From contig NZ_JABBDX010000006.1 of NCBI RefSeq assembly GCF_012847335.1, positions 62,001-126,000 of the forward strand: a stretch of 64,000 bases of DNA, read 5' to 3'. The position numbers and the translations under genes are program-made. The stretch comes from Psychrobacter sp. MF31 (GTDB taxonomy: Bacteria; Pseudomonadota; Gammaproteobacteria; Pseudomonadales; Moraxellaceae). The number at the start of each line of letters is the position of its first letter. Positions within the stretch are counted from its first letter, which is position 1. Of the stretch, positions 42,694 through 52,535 are shown piece by piece. The notes beneath the pieces are model-generated. The model had not been told where the DNA came from. It saw nothing but the letters and a program-made list of their open reading frames with translations, and made no database searches.

Positions 42694-44745
42694 ATGTTAA
42701 TCACAGAATTGGGCTATTTTGCACTGCTTTGCGCGCTGGTGCTGGCGATCTTGCAAGTGGTGCTGCCAACCATCGGCGTGATGCGCGATCAAGTATCTTG
42801 GCAGCGCTTAGCCCCAAGTCTTGCTTGGGCGCAGTTTGCCGCGATGGTGCTGTCGTTTGGAAGCTTGATGGCGGGATTTTATTACAATGATTTTAGCCTC
42901 GTTTATGTGGCTCAGCATTCAAATACGTTATTGCCTTGGTATTATAAGCTGTCGGCGACGTGGGGCGGTCACGAAGGCTCTTTGTTGCTTTGGATGACCA
43001 TTATGGCAACGTGGTGTGCGTTGGTGTCATTTTTTAGTCGTGGCTTGCCGCTTGCGATGCGCGCTCGTGTTTTGGTGATTTTAGCAGGCGTTCAGACGAT
43101 GATGCTGGCGATGCTGATTTTCACTTCATCACCGTTTAGCAGAACGCTGCCAAATCTGCCTGTTGATGGTGCGGATTTAAACCCTGTTTTGCAAGATCCT
43201 GGGTTGATTATTCACCCACCGATGCTTTATATGGGCTATGTGGGCATGGTCGTGCCGTTTGCATTTTGTATGTCAGCGCTTTGGGCGGGCAGGCTTGATG
43301 CGGTTTGGACGCGTTGGTCGCGACCTTGGACGCTGGCAGCTTGGGGCTTTTTAACCTTAGGGATCGCGCTTGGCTCATGGTGGGCATATTATGAGCTGGG
43401 TTGGGGCGGCTGGTGGTTTTGGGATCCGGTCGAAAACGCGTCACTGATGCCTTGGCTTGCCGGAACGGCGCTGCTGCACTCATTAGCGGTGACCGAAAAG
43501 CGTGGCGTGTTCAAAGCTTGGACGATTATGCTTGCCATTTTTGCCTTTGCGTTGAGTCTTTTGGGAACGTTTTTGGTGCGTTCAGGCGTTATTACCTCGG
43601 TGCATTCATTCGCGGCTGACCCAACGCGCGGCTTGGTGATTTTAGTGATTTTAGGCGTGATTGTCGGCGGCGGCTTATTGATGTTTGCCGTTCGCGGTTG
43701 GCGCTTGACGGTTGAAAGTCACTATCAGCTCATCTCGCGTGAGTCGTTTTTGGTGATTAACAACGTTATTATTTTAATTTCAACCCTTGTCGTATTGCTT
43801 GGAACGCTTTATCCCATCATTGCCGATGCGTTTAAATTGGGTCAAGTTTCTGTAGGACCTCCGTACTTTAATGCGCTGTTTGTACCGCTGACTTGGCTAT
43901 TGCTTTTAGCGCTTGGTATGGGATCAAACATCCGCTGGAAAAAAGACTCAAGACCGCTGCTTGGGGCAAGCTTAATCATTGGTGTGAGTAGCTTGGTGTT
44001 AGCGGCAATTATTGCTTACTTTACTCACCCCTCAAGTATGCTCAATATTGGCGTAAGCGTGGCGCTTTGTCTTTGGGTTTTGGGTTGGATGGTGGTCGAT
44101 TTTAAAGACAAAACTAAAAATGCCCCCAGTTTTATCCGTGGTCTTGGCAAGCTTCGCTTAAGCTACTGGGGTCAGCAAGTGGCGCATTTGGGCGTGCTCA
44201 TGAGCGTGATTGGCGTTGCCTTTACCACATCTTTAAGTATCGAGCGCGATGTGGCAATGGGGCTAAATGACACCGTTCACGTTCAAGGTTATGACTTTAA
44301 AGTGGTTGATTTTCATGAAGTCAAAGCCAGTAACTTTGATGCCATGCAAGCTCAAGTTGAGGTCAGTAAAGATGGCAAGCCCGTCACCACGCTATATCCT
44401 GATAAGCGAACCTATATTGTCAGCATGATGCCAATGACCGAGGCGGCAATTGATGCCAGCCTTATCCGCGACGTTTATGTGGCGCTTGGTGAGCCGATTG
44501 CTGAAGACAGTGACAAATGGGCAGTTCGCATTTATGTCAAACCGATGATCCGCTGGATTTGGCTTGGGGCGCTGGTGATGACCTTTGGGGCAATTTTGAG
44601 TATGTTTGACCGTCGTTATCGGTTGCAATCGCGAAATCAAAAGCTATTATCTGACGACATCGTTATTGAAAAAGACAGCTACGATGAGTCGTACCTAGCG
44701 CCAGTAGCGGTAACTGCCGCCGATAACGACATTAAGGAGAAGTAA
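42694..44745 (+). CDS. ccmF: Cytochrome c-type biogenesis protein CcmF
   Basis: CcmF is the haem lyase that joins haem to apocytochrome c in the periplasm. The 683-residue protein has many membrane segments, the tryptophan-rich WWGGWWFWDP-type motif (GWGGWWFWDPVENASLMPWL near 236-256), HPPMLYMGYVG and a C-terminal IRWIWLGALVMTFGAILSMFDRRYR. The ATG at 42694 follows TTAGGTGT; a TTG frame 13 codons earlier has no support. ccmG, ccmH and ccmI follow tightly; ccmABCDE are not in the window. Confidence 0.95.
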   Translation: MLITELGYFALLCALVLAILQVVLPTIGVMRDQVSWQRLAPSLAWAQFAAMVLSFGSLMAGFYYNDFSLVYVAQHSNTLLPWYYKLSATWGGHEGSLLLWMTIMATWCALVSFFSRGLPLAMRARVLVILAGVQTMMLAMLIFTSSPFSRTLPNLPVDGADLNPVLQDPGLIIHPPMLYMGYVGMVVPFAFCMSALWAGRLDAVWTRWSRPWTLAAWGFLTLGIALGSWWAYYELGWGGWWFWDPVENASLMPWLAGTALLHSLAVTEKRGVFKAWTIMLAIFAFALSLLGTFLVRSGVITSVHSFAADPTRGLVILVILGVIVGGGLLMFAVRGWRLTVESHYQLISRESFLVINNVIILISTLVVLLGTLYPIIADAFKLGQVSVGPPYFNALFVPLTWLLLLALGMGSNIRWKKDSRPLLGASLIIGVSSLVLAAIIAYFTHPSSMLNIGVSVALCLWVLGWMVVDFKDKTKNAPSFIRGLGKLRLSYWGQQVAHLGVLMSVIGVAFTTSLSIERDVAMGLNDTVHVQGYDFKVVDFHEVKASNFDAMQAQVEVSKDGKPVTTLYPDKRTYIVSMMPMTEAAIDASLIRDVYVALGEPIAEDSDKWAVRIYVKPMIRWIWLGALVMTFGAILSMFDRRYRLQSRNQKLLSDDIVIEKDSYDESYLAPVAVTAADNDIKEK

Positions 44746-44746
44746 C

Positions 44747-45373
44747 TTGGATTCTTCTAACCAAAATAAACCTGCCACCAAAACGATGAATAAAAAACAG
44801 CTTAAAGTCTGGTTTTTAATTCCGCTGTTGGTGTTTTTAGGGCTGATGGTCATGCTGTATTTGCGCCTTGGCAAGCCGACCGATATTGTGACCAATACCG
44901 CCCTTGAGCGCCCCGTGCCAACCTTTGAGCTGCCGCTTTTGTCAGATACCACGCGCGTTATGAGCAATAGCAGTTTGCCCAAGCAGCCGTTTTTGATCAA
45001 TATTTGGGGCTCGTGGTGCCCAACGTGTATCATTGAGCATCCGTTTTTGATGAAACTCAAAGACCGCGGCGTGAACATCGTTGGCGTCAATTACAAAGAT
45101 GAAATCGGCAATGCGCTCAGTTACTTAAATGAGCGCGGCGACCCGTATTCAATGTCAATTCAGGATTTGTCAGGACAATTTGCCTTAGACTTAGGATTGA
45201 CTGGCGCTCCTGAAACTTTTGTGGTGGATAGCAAAGGCGTCATTCGCCAGCATATCATCGGCGAGGTCAGTGAAGAAAATTGGCAAAGTCGGATTGCGCC
45301 GTGTTTGATGTTATTAAATAACAAACAAGGTCAAGAGCTTGATGCCAAATCGCTAAAAGAGGCTTGCCAATGA
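44747..45373 (+). CDS. ccmG: Thiol:disulfide interchange protein CcmG (DsbE)
   Basis: The 208-residue TlpA-like thioredoxin has a membrane anchor (WFLIPLLVFLGLMVMLYLRL), GSWCPTCIIEHP with C91/C94, and LGLTGAPETFVVDSKGVIR. It reduces apocytochrome or CcmH cysteines. The start is TTG with a strong AAGGAG 7 bp upstream. The spacer Pro-Thr in the CPTC active site differs from the more usual Val-Pro or Glu-Pro. Confidence 0.93.
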   Translation: MDSSNQNKPATKTMNKKQLKVWFLIPLLVFLGLMVMLYLRLGKPTDIVTNTALERPVPTFELPLLSDTTRVMSNSSLPKQPFLINIWGSWCPTCIIEHPFLMKLKDRGVNIVGVNYKDEIGNALSYLNERGDPYSMSIQDLSGQFALDLGLTGAPETFVVDSKGVIRQHIIGEVSEENWQSRIAPCLMLLNNKQGQELDAKSLKEACQ

Positions 45374-45915
45374 CTAGAATAAATTTGCCAGCGTTACTTA
45401 CCAAAAGCATCGGGCTGATCATGGCGGCGCTTTTTAGCATGAGCCTGTTTGCAGCGATTGATGTTTATGATTTTGACTCACCGCAACAAGAAGCTCAATA
45501 TCGCGGCTTGATTGAAGAGCTGCGTTGCCCAAAATGCCAAAACCAAAACTTGGCGGCAAGTGATGCGCCCATTGCGCAAGATTTAAAGCAAAAAACCTAT
45601 GATTTGGTCAAAGAGGGTCGCAGTGACAGCGAAATTCGCGATTATATGCAAGAGCGTTATGGCGACTTTATCAGCTATAAGCCGCCCGTTCGACCATCGA
45701 CGTGGATTTTGTGGTTTTTTCCGCCCCTGCTTTTGGTTGTGTTGATTGCTGGCTGGTTTTGGCGAGCCCATCATCGGCAAAATCAAGCAAAACTGCGAAC
45801 AGAGCAACAAACGGTTGAGGCGTTAACCCCAAGCGAGCAAGCTGAGCTTGACCGATTGCTGTCGCCACAAAATAGCGCTCAGCGTACCGAAAATCGTACT
45901 AAGGATAACTCATGA
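45370..45915 (+). CDS. ccmH: Cytochrome c-type biogenesis protein CcmH
   Basis: The 181-residue protein has a signal or anchor segment (SIGLIMAALFSMSLFAA), the redox motif LRCPKCQNQNLAASDAPIA (C53, C56) and a membrane helix near 115-135. It presents apocytochrome cysteines to the haem lyase. The ATG overlaps the ccmG stop; ccmI overlaps its end by ATGA. Confidence 0.94.
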   Translation: MTRINLPALLTKSIGLIMAALFSMSLFAAIDVYDFDSPQQEAQYRGLIEELRCPKCQNQNLAASDAPIAQDLKQKTYDLVKEGRSDSEIRDYMQERYGDFISYKPPVRPSTWILWFFPPLLLVVLIAGWFWRAHHRQNQAKLRTEQQTVEALTPSEQAELDRLLSPQNSAQRTENRTKDNS

Positions 45916-47192
45916 CCTTATTTTCGACCTTTGGCTTATTTATCGCATTAAGCCTATTGACGGCGGTTATCTTAGCGCTTATCGTCATCACCCCGTGGCT
46001 GCGCGCCAAAAAACTGGCAGACAATCCGGTGGACAACCAATTGTTAGCGCTGAACATTGCTGTTTTTAGAACCCGACTTGCGGAGCTAAATTCAGATAAA
46101 GCGGCAGGAACCATTGATGACAGCCACTACCAAAACCAAAAGCTGGAGCTTGAGCGTCAACTGCTGGATGCCAAACGTCATATTGCGCCGATGGTCGCGC
46201 CCGGCGTCAAAAGCCGATTAATCGTGACCATTTGGGTGCCGATTTTGGCAGCAATGGCATATTTATTGGTGGACAGCCGAACCTCAGTATTTGAGCTTTG
46301 GAAAGCCGAAGACAGCGTCGGTCAAGTGGCGGATGATTTACTTACCGGAAAAATTGATCAGCCGCCTGAGTGGGCGATTAAAGATGGCAGAGCGCTCATT
46401 ACTGCTATGCAAACCAACGTCTATCGCCATGCCGATGATCCTGACCGCTGGATGCGTTTATCTGAGCTGTTTTTATCGCTTGAAGCAACTCCCTCGGCAT
46501 TGGAAGCCCTATCGCGGGCGTATCGTCTCGCGCCGGATAATGATGAAATTGCCACCACGTATGCTCAGATCAGCTTTTTTTCTAACGGCGGTCAGCTTGA
46601 TGCCAACAGCCGCCGCGTGTTGACCGACGTTTTAGCCAAGCATCCTAACCATGAAGGGGCGCAAATGCTGATGGCAATGGGCGAGGCGCGAAGCAATAAT
46701 TTTGATGAAGCCCAGCGCTGGATTAAGCAGTTGCGATCTAACATTGCCGCCAAACCCGGCGATCATTCAGGAGCGCTGGCAAGCCTTGATGAGTTAAGTA
46801 GCAATGTTGAGCGCCAAAAAGCCCAAGCCGCGCAAGGGGTTGAAATCACGGTAACGGTCAATTCAAGCTTACTGCCACTGATTAAAGGCGATGACTCCTT
46901 ATTTGTTGCCATTCGTGATGTGAAAGGTGGCGCGCCGTTTGCTGCTAAGCGCTTGCCAATCAGCGTGATTAAACAAGGTCAAGCGGTGGTAAGCTTAAGC
47001 GATTTAGACGCTATGATGCCCGATCGTACCTTACAATCTGCCCGCGCCGATAAAACGCAACTTGCGGTCGTTGCTAGAATCAGCCATAGCGGTAATGCTA
47101 CGGCACAATCCGGTGATTTATCTGCCAATCCGGTGGTCATTGGTGCCGATAAAAATCAGGTCAATATTGAAATTAATCAACAAGTTCCATAA
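45912..47192 (+). CDS. ccmI: Cytochrome c-type biogenesis protein CcmI (TPR apocytochrome chaperone)
   Basis: The 426-residue protein has two N-terminal membrane helices flanking a cytoplasmic loop (TAVILALIVITPWLR; LIVTIWVPILAAMAYLLV), TPR-like repeats (WMRLSELFLSLEATPSALEALSRAYRLAPDN), and a C-terminal beta domain (VEITVTVNSSLLPLIKGDDSLFVAIRD). This is the CcmI/NrfG-type architecture that holds apocytochrome c. It overlaps ccmH by 4 bp. Confidence 0.9.
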   Translation: MTLFSTFGLFIALSLLTAVILALIVITPWLRAKKLADNPVDNQLLALNIAVFRTRLAELNSDKAAGTIDDSHYQNQKLELERQLLDAKRHIAPMVAPGVKSRLIVTIWVPILAAMAYLLVDSRTSVFELWKAEDSVGQVADDLLTGKIDQPPEWAIKDGRALITAMQTNVYRHADDPDRWMRLSELFLSLEATPSALEALSRAYRLAPDNDEIATTYAQISFFSNGGQLDANSRRVLTDVLAKHPNHEGAQMLMAMGEARSNNFDEAQRWIKQLRSNIAAKPGDHSGALASLDELSSNVERQKAQAAQGVEITVTVNSSLLPLIKGDDSLFVAIRDVKGGAPFAAKRLPISVIKQGQAVVSLSDLDAMMPDRTLQSARADKTQLAVVARISHSGNATAQSGDLSANPVVIGADKNQVNIEINQQVP

Positions 47193-47349
47193 AAATTTAG
47201 CCTCATTTCCAACTTGCTTTGCCGATAAAAGCGACAAAAATACTTGAGCTTTAAAGGCAAGCAAGGTAAGGTAATTGGGCAATAATTTAGTAACAATACA
47301 GCGTTTTTAATCGTTATTGGCAGCACTGCCAATCATTGGAGAGTAATAT

Positions 47350-48006
47350 ATGATGCGAATTATCTTGCTAGGACCCCCAGGTGCGGGCAAAGGCACCCAA
47401 GCTCAGTTTATCTCACAAGCGTTTGACATTCCGCAAATCTCAACCGGCGACATGCTTCGCGCGGCGATTAAAGAGGGCAGCGAGCTTGGTCGTCAAGCAG
47501 AAGGCATCATGAATTCAGGTGGTTTGGTGTCCGATGATTTAATCATCAATTTGGTTAAAGAGCGCATTGCTAAGCCTGATTGCGCCAATGGCTGTATTTT
47601 TGACGGCTTTCCGCGCACCATTCCGCAAGCTCAAGCGTTAAGTGACGCCGGCGTTACCATCAATAACGTCATTGAAATCAGCGTTCCTGATGACGACATC
47701 GTAAGCCGTTTATCAGGTCGCCGTCAGCATCCAGGATCAGGACGCGTTTACCATATTGCTCACAACCCACCAAAGGTTGATGGCATTGATGACGTCACCG
47801 GTGAAGCGCTGATTCAGCGCGACGATGATAAAGAAGACACCATTCGTGAGCGCTTAGCGACCTATCAAAAGCAAACCTCAGCCCTCGTTGGCTTTTATCA
47901 AGACCAAGCAAAAGCGGGCGTAAATGCGCCAAAATATGACAAGTTTGACGGCACTCAGCCCATTCAAGACGTCAAAGATCAAATTTTAGCGGCGTTAAAA
48001 GGCTAA
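47350..48006 (+). CDS. adk: Adenylate kinase
   Basis: The 218-residue protein starts with the P-loop [16 protein letters not shown], followed by [24 protein letters not shown], and a long LID domain without zinc cysteines ([14 protein letters not shown]). It interconverts ATP, ADP and AMP. Two ATGs are adjacent; GGAGAG lies upstream. A terminator follows. Confidence 0.97.
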   Translation: MMRIILLGPPGAGKGTQAQFISQAFDIPQISTGDMLRAAIKEGSELGRQAEGIMNSGGLVSDDLIINLVKERIAKPDCANGCIFDGFPRTIPQAQALSDAGVTINNVIEISVPDDDIVSRLSGRRQHPGSGRVYHIAHNPPKVDGIDDVTGEALIQRDDDKEDTIRERLATYQKQTSALVGFYQDQAKAGVNAPKYDKFDGTQPIQDVKDQILAALKG

Positions 48007-48036
48007 GTTGAAAATCTAAGTGATTTTCAGTTGCCA

Positions 48037-48070
48037 TAAAAAAACCCTGACATCAATTCAGGGTTTTTAT
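48037..48070. terminator. Bidirectional intrinsic terminator
   Basis: AAAAAAACCCTGA-catcaat-TCAGGGTTTTT between convergent adk and secB. Confidence 0.9.
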
Positions 48071-48104
48071 TTTTGCCGCTTTAGCTTTGAGCTATGCTAC
48101 GTAA

Positions 48105-48557
48105 TTAAGCATTGCCTTGAGCATCAACTTGAGCTTGCTGTTGGCTTTGCGCGTAAGCTTGATCAAAGTTGACAGGGGCAAGCAGCAATTGTGGGAAGCT
48201 GCCACGAGTCACGATATCGCTGATGACTTCACGAGCATAAGGGAATAAGACGTTCGGGCAGTACGCGCCTAGGATTTGACCAAGCTGATCTTCTGGAATA
48301 TTTTTCAATAAGAAAATACCAGCTTGATGAACTTCAGCGATAAATGCTGCTTCTTCTGCATTATTTGCATTTACGCTTACCGTTAAGACCACTTGAAAAT
48401 GGTCATCATCAAGTTTTTCAGCGGAGCTTGATAAATTAATATCAAGTTCAGGGTTCCACTCTTTAGTAAATACTTCAGCCCCAGGAACTTCAAGCGACAT
48501 GTCTTTGACATAAATGCGCTCAAGGGCGAGTTGTGGTTGGGCTTGATCTTCGCTCAT
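48105..48557 (-). CDS. secB: Protein-export chaperone SecB
   Basis: The 150-residue protein has [68 protein letters not shown] and [15 protein letters not shown], all SecB signatures, with a Gln-rich tail. It holds preproteins for SecA. It follows grxC, the order also found in enterobacteria. Confidence 0.97.
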   Translation of the reverse strand: MSEDQAQPQLALERIYVKDMSLEVPGAEVFTKEWNPELDINLSSSAEKLDDDHFQVVLTVSVNANNAEEAAFIAEVHQAGIFLLKNIPEDQLGQILGAYCPNVLFPYAREVISDIVTRGSFPQLLLAPVNFDQAYAQSQQQAQVDAQGNA

Positions 48558-48632
48558 AGTTATACCTTAAAATTGATCGTCTTTAAAATTAATATTGCCT
48601 CAAAAAATGCAATTAAAATAATAGCAAAATGC

Positions 48633-48896
48633 TTAGCCTGCAAGCATCTCATCAAGTTTGCCTTGTTGGTTGAGCTTATTTAATTCGTCAAAGCCACCAA
48701 CAAAGGTTTCACCAACAAAAATTTGCGGAACGGTACGGTAGTTATTGGTCTTTTGCATCAACGCTCGGCGCTCATCCATGCTCAAATCATGCATGCCGAT
48801 CTCTTCGTAGTCAACGCCTTTAGACGATAGCAGTTGTTTGGCATTTGAGCAATAGGGGCAAATTGGCGTGGTATAAACTTTTACAGAAACGCTCAT
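48633..48896 (-). CDS. grxC: Glutaredoxin 3
   Basis: The 87-residue glutaredoxin has the active site TPICPYCSNAK (C13, C16), TVPQIFVG and GGFDELNKL for glutathione binding. It reduces protein and glutathione disulfides. It is in the rhodanese-grxC-secB group on the minus strand. Confidence 0.95.
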   Translation of the reverse strand: MSVSVKVYTTPICPYCSNAKQLLSSKGVDYEEIGMHDLSMDERRALMQKTNNYRTVPQIFVGETFVGGFDELNKLNQQGKLDEMLAG

Positions 48897-49036
48897 GGCA
48901 GATCCTTTTTTATTAGCCTAAGTAAATTTATTTTAAAATATTAAAATATTAATTCTCATTTTTAATGGGGAATATCAGCATCAATTTCAAGCTAAAAACA
49001 ATGATTTTTTGACATTTTCAAACTGCAAAAAAATAA

Positions 49037-49069
49037 GCAAAAAAAAGACACTGTTAATCGTGCCTTTTT
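49037..49069 (-). terminator. Probable terminator after the rhodanese gene
   Basis: Minus strand AAAAAGGCAC-gattaaca-GTGTCTTTTTTTT, a 6-bp stem with one G-T pair and a long U-tract, 26 bp after the gene's end. Confidence 0.6.
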
Positions 49070-49094
49070 AGTTCAAATCTATTTTATTAATAAA

Positions 49095-49544
49095 CTACTT
49101 ATGAAGCGTTGGCTTGGATTTTTTTACTGTTTGCGCGTTTTTAATGCCAACTAAGGGCATTCCTGCTGCTTGCCAAGCGCCAACGCCGCCATCTAAGCGA
49201 TATACATTGTCTTTGCCGATCAGCTGAACGGCGGCGCCTGCTTGAACGCCCATATCACAAATGATGATAATGGGTGATTCAATCGCGCGAACTTCATCCA
49301 AGCGGTTGGCAAGCTCAGTAAAGGGAATATTGCGGCTGCCTTGGATAAATCCGGTATCAAATTTCTTTTTAGGTCGGATGTCGATCAGCTGGGCGTTTTG
49401 TGAGTTAACCATCATGCCAAGGGCGTTTGGGGAAATTTTTTTGCCACTGCGTTTGTTTTCAAGGGTGAAAAACAGCACCGCCAATACGGCTAAAATACCA
49501 AATAAAAACGGGTGGTTTCCCATAAATTCAAGGGCGCGATCCAA
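49095..49544 (-). CDS. Rhodanese-like membrane-anchored protein (YibN family)
   Basis: The 149-residue protein has an N-terminal membrane segment (HPFLFGILAVLAVLFF) and a rhodanese domain (LIDIRPKKKFDTGFIQGSRNIPFTEL; IIIICDMGVQAGAAVQLI). The position of the active-site Cys is in ICDMG. YibN lies before grxC-secB in many gammaproteobacteria, as here. Its substrate is unknown. Confidence 0.88.
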   Translation of the reverse strand: MDRALEFMGNHPFLFGILAVLAVLFFTLENKRSGKKISPNALGMMVNSQNAQLIDIRPKKKFDTGFIQGSRNIPFTELANRLDEVRAIESPIIIICDMGVQAGAAVQLIGKDNVYRLDGGVGAWQAAGMPLVGIKNAQTVKKSKPTLHK

Positions 49545-49655
49545 AGCATTTCTCCAAAATTTTAAGCCAACTTGACAAGGCAGCTATTATACCGATAAGG
49601 CGAACCTTAGTAAAATGATAAGCCCAGATTAATGACGGATTTAATTGATGATAAA

Positions 49656-50771
49656 TTAGTACGGCTTGGTGTCGGCTTCCTCTTGCAACGTCACTAAGTT
49701 TTGAACGCGGCGCTCAAGAACGCGACAATCAGCAACCGCTTCCCAAAGCGCGCAGCCTTTGCTGTTTTGGGTGTGGCGGCAATCACGAAAGCGGCAGTCT
49801 TTTGCCAGTGGCGCAAGCTCGATAAATCCTGAAATGATGTCCTCAGGGGTCAAATGCCAAATGCCATACTCGCGGATGCCGGGGGTGTCAACAATGCCGC
49901 CTTGGGTTAAATCTTGCGGGTCAAAAGGCAACAGTCGGCTTGTGGTTGTGGTATGTTGCCCCAATTGCGAGTTTTCCGAAATAACATTCACGCTTTGCGC
50001 GGACTCAGGGAGCAGCGCGTTAATCAGGCTGCTTTTACCAACGCCTGATTGACCGGCAAAGATGACCAATTTTTTATCAATATACTGCTTTAAATCATCC
50101 AAGCCGCGAGCAGTTTCGTTATTCGGGTCATCTTTTGCAATATTTTCTGGGCAATCAACTGAGGTTAACACACTGTCATAGCCCAGTTTGGCGTAGTCGG
50201 TAAGCAAGGTTGCCGTTTCCTCATTAGGCTCATTGGCAAGTAAATCCGATTTGTTCAAAACCAACAGCGGTCTGACGCCAGCGTGATGACAAACGACCAA
50301 ATAGCGGTCAATGAGCGTGGGAGCCGCCGCAGGCAAGGGCGCAAAGACAATCGCTAAAATATCGATATTTGCCGCAACGGGTTTTAATTTATGGTAGCGG
50401 TCGGGGCGCTGAATGAGCGACACGCGCGGCTGCATGGCTTCAATACGCCCAAAGCCGGTATTTGGGTCGGCAGCCCAACGAACGTTATCGCCAGTTGCGA
50501 GCATCGGCAAATTAGTTCGAGCGTGACAGCGCCAAATGTCATTCATCGCAATTGGCTGCCAAAACGGCTCAGGGTCGCCTTCATCTATGACAGGCGGCTC
50601 GGGCATGACTGCAGGAAGGCTGGTCACTTGAACCTCAAGCTGCTTACCATAATGCGCCATCACCACGCCATCCATCAAGCTGTCATCAAAGCTGTCTTGG
50701 CTGGATTTTTGCTGCTTTTCAATTCGGCGGATCTGCTGATGGGTCAGTTTTCGTTGCCGGATGAGTGCCAT
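49656..50771 (-). CDS. rsgA: Small ribosomal subunit biogenesis GTPase RsgA
   Basis: The 371-residue protein has an OB-fold start, a circularly permuted GTPase (LVLNKSDLL before GQSGVGKSSLINALL and IVDTPGIREYG), and a zinc region CRFRDCRHTQNSKGCAL. RsgA checks late 30S assembly. The order of GTPase motifs is diagnostic. It diverges from orn, as in E. coli. Confidence 0.96.
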   Translation of the reverse strand: MALIRQRKLTHQQIRRIEKQQKSSQDSFDDSLMDGVVMAHYGKQLEVQVTSLPAVMPEPPVIDEGDPEPFWQPIAMNDIWRCHARTNLPMLATGDNVRWAADPNTGFGRIEAMQPRVSLIQRPDRYHKLKPVAANIDILAIVFAPLPAAAPTLIDRYLVVCHHAGVRPLLVLNKSDLLANEPNEETATLLTDYAKLGYDSVLTSVDCPENIAKDDPNNETARGLDDLKQYIDKKLVIFAGQSGVGKSSLINALLPESAQSVNVISENSQLGQHTTTTSRLLPFDPQDLTQGGIVDTPGIREYGIWHLTPEDIISGFIELAPLAKDCRFRDCRHTQNSKGCALWEAVADCRVLERRVQNLVTLQEEADTKPY

Positions 50772-50945
50772 AATTGCGCCTTGTGCAAAAAAGAAATCGA
50801 TTAGCGCTAAGTGTAGCGTGAAAATTTGCTAACATACAGCCTAAAGCGGCATCGGTGGGCTAGGATTTTGTCCTATTTTTGCAAAAATTGCGGTTAAAAT
50901 GATTAAGCTGCCGAGCGTCGCCCCCTTTTATCCCAAGGATTTGAT

Positions 50946-51530
50946 ATGACCAGTGAGCATCCCAATAAGATTAAGATTAAACATCAAGGCAAAAAAGGCT
51001 TGGTTTGGATTGACCTTGAAATGACCGGTCTTGATACGCTCTCTGACGAGATTATTGAGATTGCCACCATCGTCACCGATGAGGATTTGAACATTTTGGC
51101 AGAAGGACCGGTATTTGCGATCAAAGTTTCTGACCAAATATTAAACGGCATGGATGATTGGAATACCAAGCAGCATGGTCAATCCGGACTTATTGATCGG
51201 GTTCGCCGAAGCACCGTAACTTTGGCTCAAGCTGAAGCTGAAACCATTAAATTTTTAAATAAATGGGTCGATAGCGGCAAATCCCCCATGTGCGGCAATT
51301 CCATTTGCCAAGACCGGCGCTTTTTAGCGCGGCAAATGCCCGAGCTTGAGCGCTTTTTTCACTATCGCAACTTGGATGTGTCGTCGATTAAAGAGCTTTG
51401 CTTTCGCTGGCGACCGGATATTTTGCAAAACTTTGAAAAAAACGGCAGCCATTTAGCGCTTGATGATATCCGCGACTCCATCCGCGAGTTAAAACACTAC
51501 CGCGAGCATTTTTTTAAACTGATTGCTTAG
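50946..51530 (+). CDS. orn: Oligoribonuclease
   Basis: The 194-residue DEDDh exonuclease has [47 protein letters not shown] and [18 protein letters not shown]. It degrades two-residue RNAs and pGpG. AAGGAT lies upstream of the start. Divergent from rsgA. Confidence 0.97.
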   Translation: MTSEHPNKIKIKHQGKKGLVWIDLEMTGLDTLSDEIIEIATIVTDEDLNILAEGPVFAIKVSDQILNGMDDWNTKQHGQSGLIDRVRRSTVTLAQAEAETIKFLNKWVDSGKSPMCGNSICQDRRFLARQMPELERFFHYRNLDVSSIKELCFRWRPDILQNFEKNGSHLALDDIRDSIRELKHYREHFFKLIA

Positions 51531-51562
51531 TAATTTTTCCCTTGAATTGAGCTTTAAAAAAG

Positions 51563-52408
51563 CTAAACGCGGGCGCAAAATTTAACCAATCGAAAGTTTT
51601 CAGTTGAATCGGTTTCAATATTGTTTTCGGTAATAACCACGCCAATCACCGCTTTAACTTTGGGCTTTCTGGACTCGCCATCAATCAAGCGCCAATCACC
51701 AAGCACAAATCGCGATTGGTGCTCATTGATTTGATGCTGCTGCGGTCGGTGCGTGTGACCGTGAATTAACGCTTTTGCGCCTTGAAGGGATTTAGCAACC
51801 GCGTTTTCGTTGACATCCATGATATAGTTGGCTTTGACCGCATTGTCTTGCTGACTTTTTTGACGCAAATTATCCGCAATCGTAAGGCGTTTTTTAAGCG
51901 GTTTTTTGAGCAAATACCACTGGGTGAGCGGATTTCGGATAATTTTACGAAACCATTGGTATTTTTTATCGTCGGTACAAAGGGCGTCGCCGTGCTCTAA
52001 GATAAAGGTTTGATCGTTAATAGTGATGGTGAACGGTTCAAAAATTAGCGTTCCGTCAAACAAATCGCAAAACTTTTGCCCGAGTAAAAAATCACGGTTG
52101 CCATGCATCACCAAAATATCGCAGCCGTTTTGCTTAAGCGCTGTTAGCTTTTTAATGAGCGGGGTCAGCCAATGGGCTTTTTTCTCAAGCGCGTTTAAGC
52201 TTAAATAAGCATCATCACCCAGCCAAACTTCAAACCAATCGCCTAAGATAAATAAGCGTTCAAGCTTTGGTAAGGCAATACAATCGTCAATCAGCATCAA
52301 AAAAGCCTGCACTAAGGCAGGCTCATCCATGGATAAATGTAAATCGCTGATTAGCACCTGCCGAACCTCGTGCGGTTGGGTAGTGATTAAATGATCAAAA
52401 TCTGGCAT
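51563..52408 (-). CDS. lpxH: UDP-2,3-diacylglucosamine diphosphatase
   Basis: LpxH makes lipid X, the fourth step of lipid A synthesis. The calcineurin-like metal motifs are SDLHL, GDWFEVWLGDD, GNRDFLLG, HGDALCTDD and HGHTHRP. With about 281 residues it is longer than E. coli LpxH (240) by an N-terminal lead and a C-terminal tail. A GTG frame from 52423 is possible; the ATG at 52408 with GGAA upstream is preferred. Confidence 0.93.
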   Translation of the reverse strand: MPDFDHLITTQPHEVRQVLISDLHLSMDEPALVQAFLMLIDDCIALPKLERLFILGDWFEVWLGDDAYLSLNALEKKAHWLTPLIKKLTALKQNGCDILVMHGNRDFLLGQKFCDLFDGTLIFEPFTITINDQTFILEHGDALCTDDKKYQWFRKIIRNPLTQWYLLKKPLKKRLTIADNLRQKSQQDNAVKANYIMDVNENAVAKSLQGAKALIHGHTHRPQQHQINEHQSRFVLGDWRLIDGESRKPKVKAVIGVVITENNIETDSTENFRLVKFCARV

Positions 52409-52438
52409 AACAAGCGGTTCCACAAATTTCCACGAATT

Positions 52439-52485
52439 GCCATTTTACAATGCTGGCTTGTCATAAACCAAGCTTGCAAAATGGC
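52439..52485. repeat. Imperfect inverted repeat between ppiB and lpxH
   Basis: GCCATTTT-a-CAA...GCTTG and CAAGC-TTG-c-AAAATGGC are arranged as an interrupted hairpin with a five-base bulge. It lies in the 127-bp gap between ppiB and lpxH (both minus). No U-tract follows, so a role as terminator is doubtful. Confidence 0.45.
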
Positions 52486-52535
52486 GATTTGGTGCAATGA
52501 TAAGCTAATGCTTTAAATCAACTTATTTAAAGGTG

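Noticed and set aside
44695-45090. 131-codon minus-strand frame inside ccmG
   Set aside because: It lies antisense to a clear ccmG with catalytic motif and good RBS, and its residues match no family pattern.
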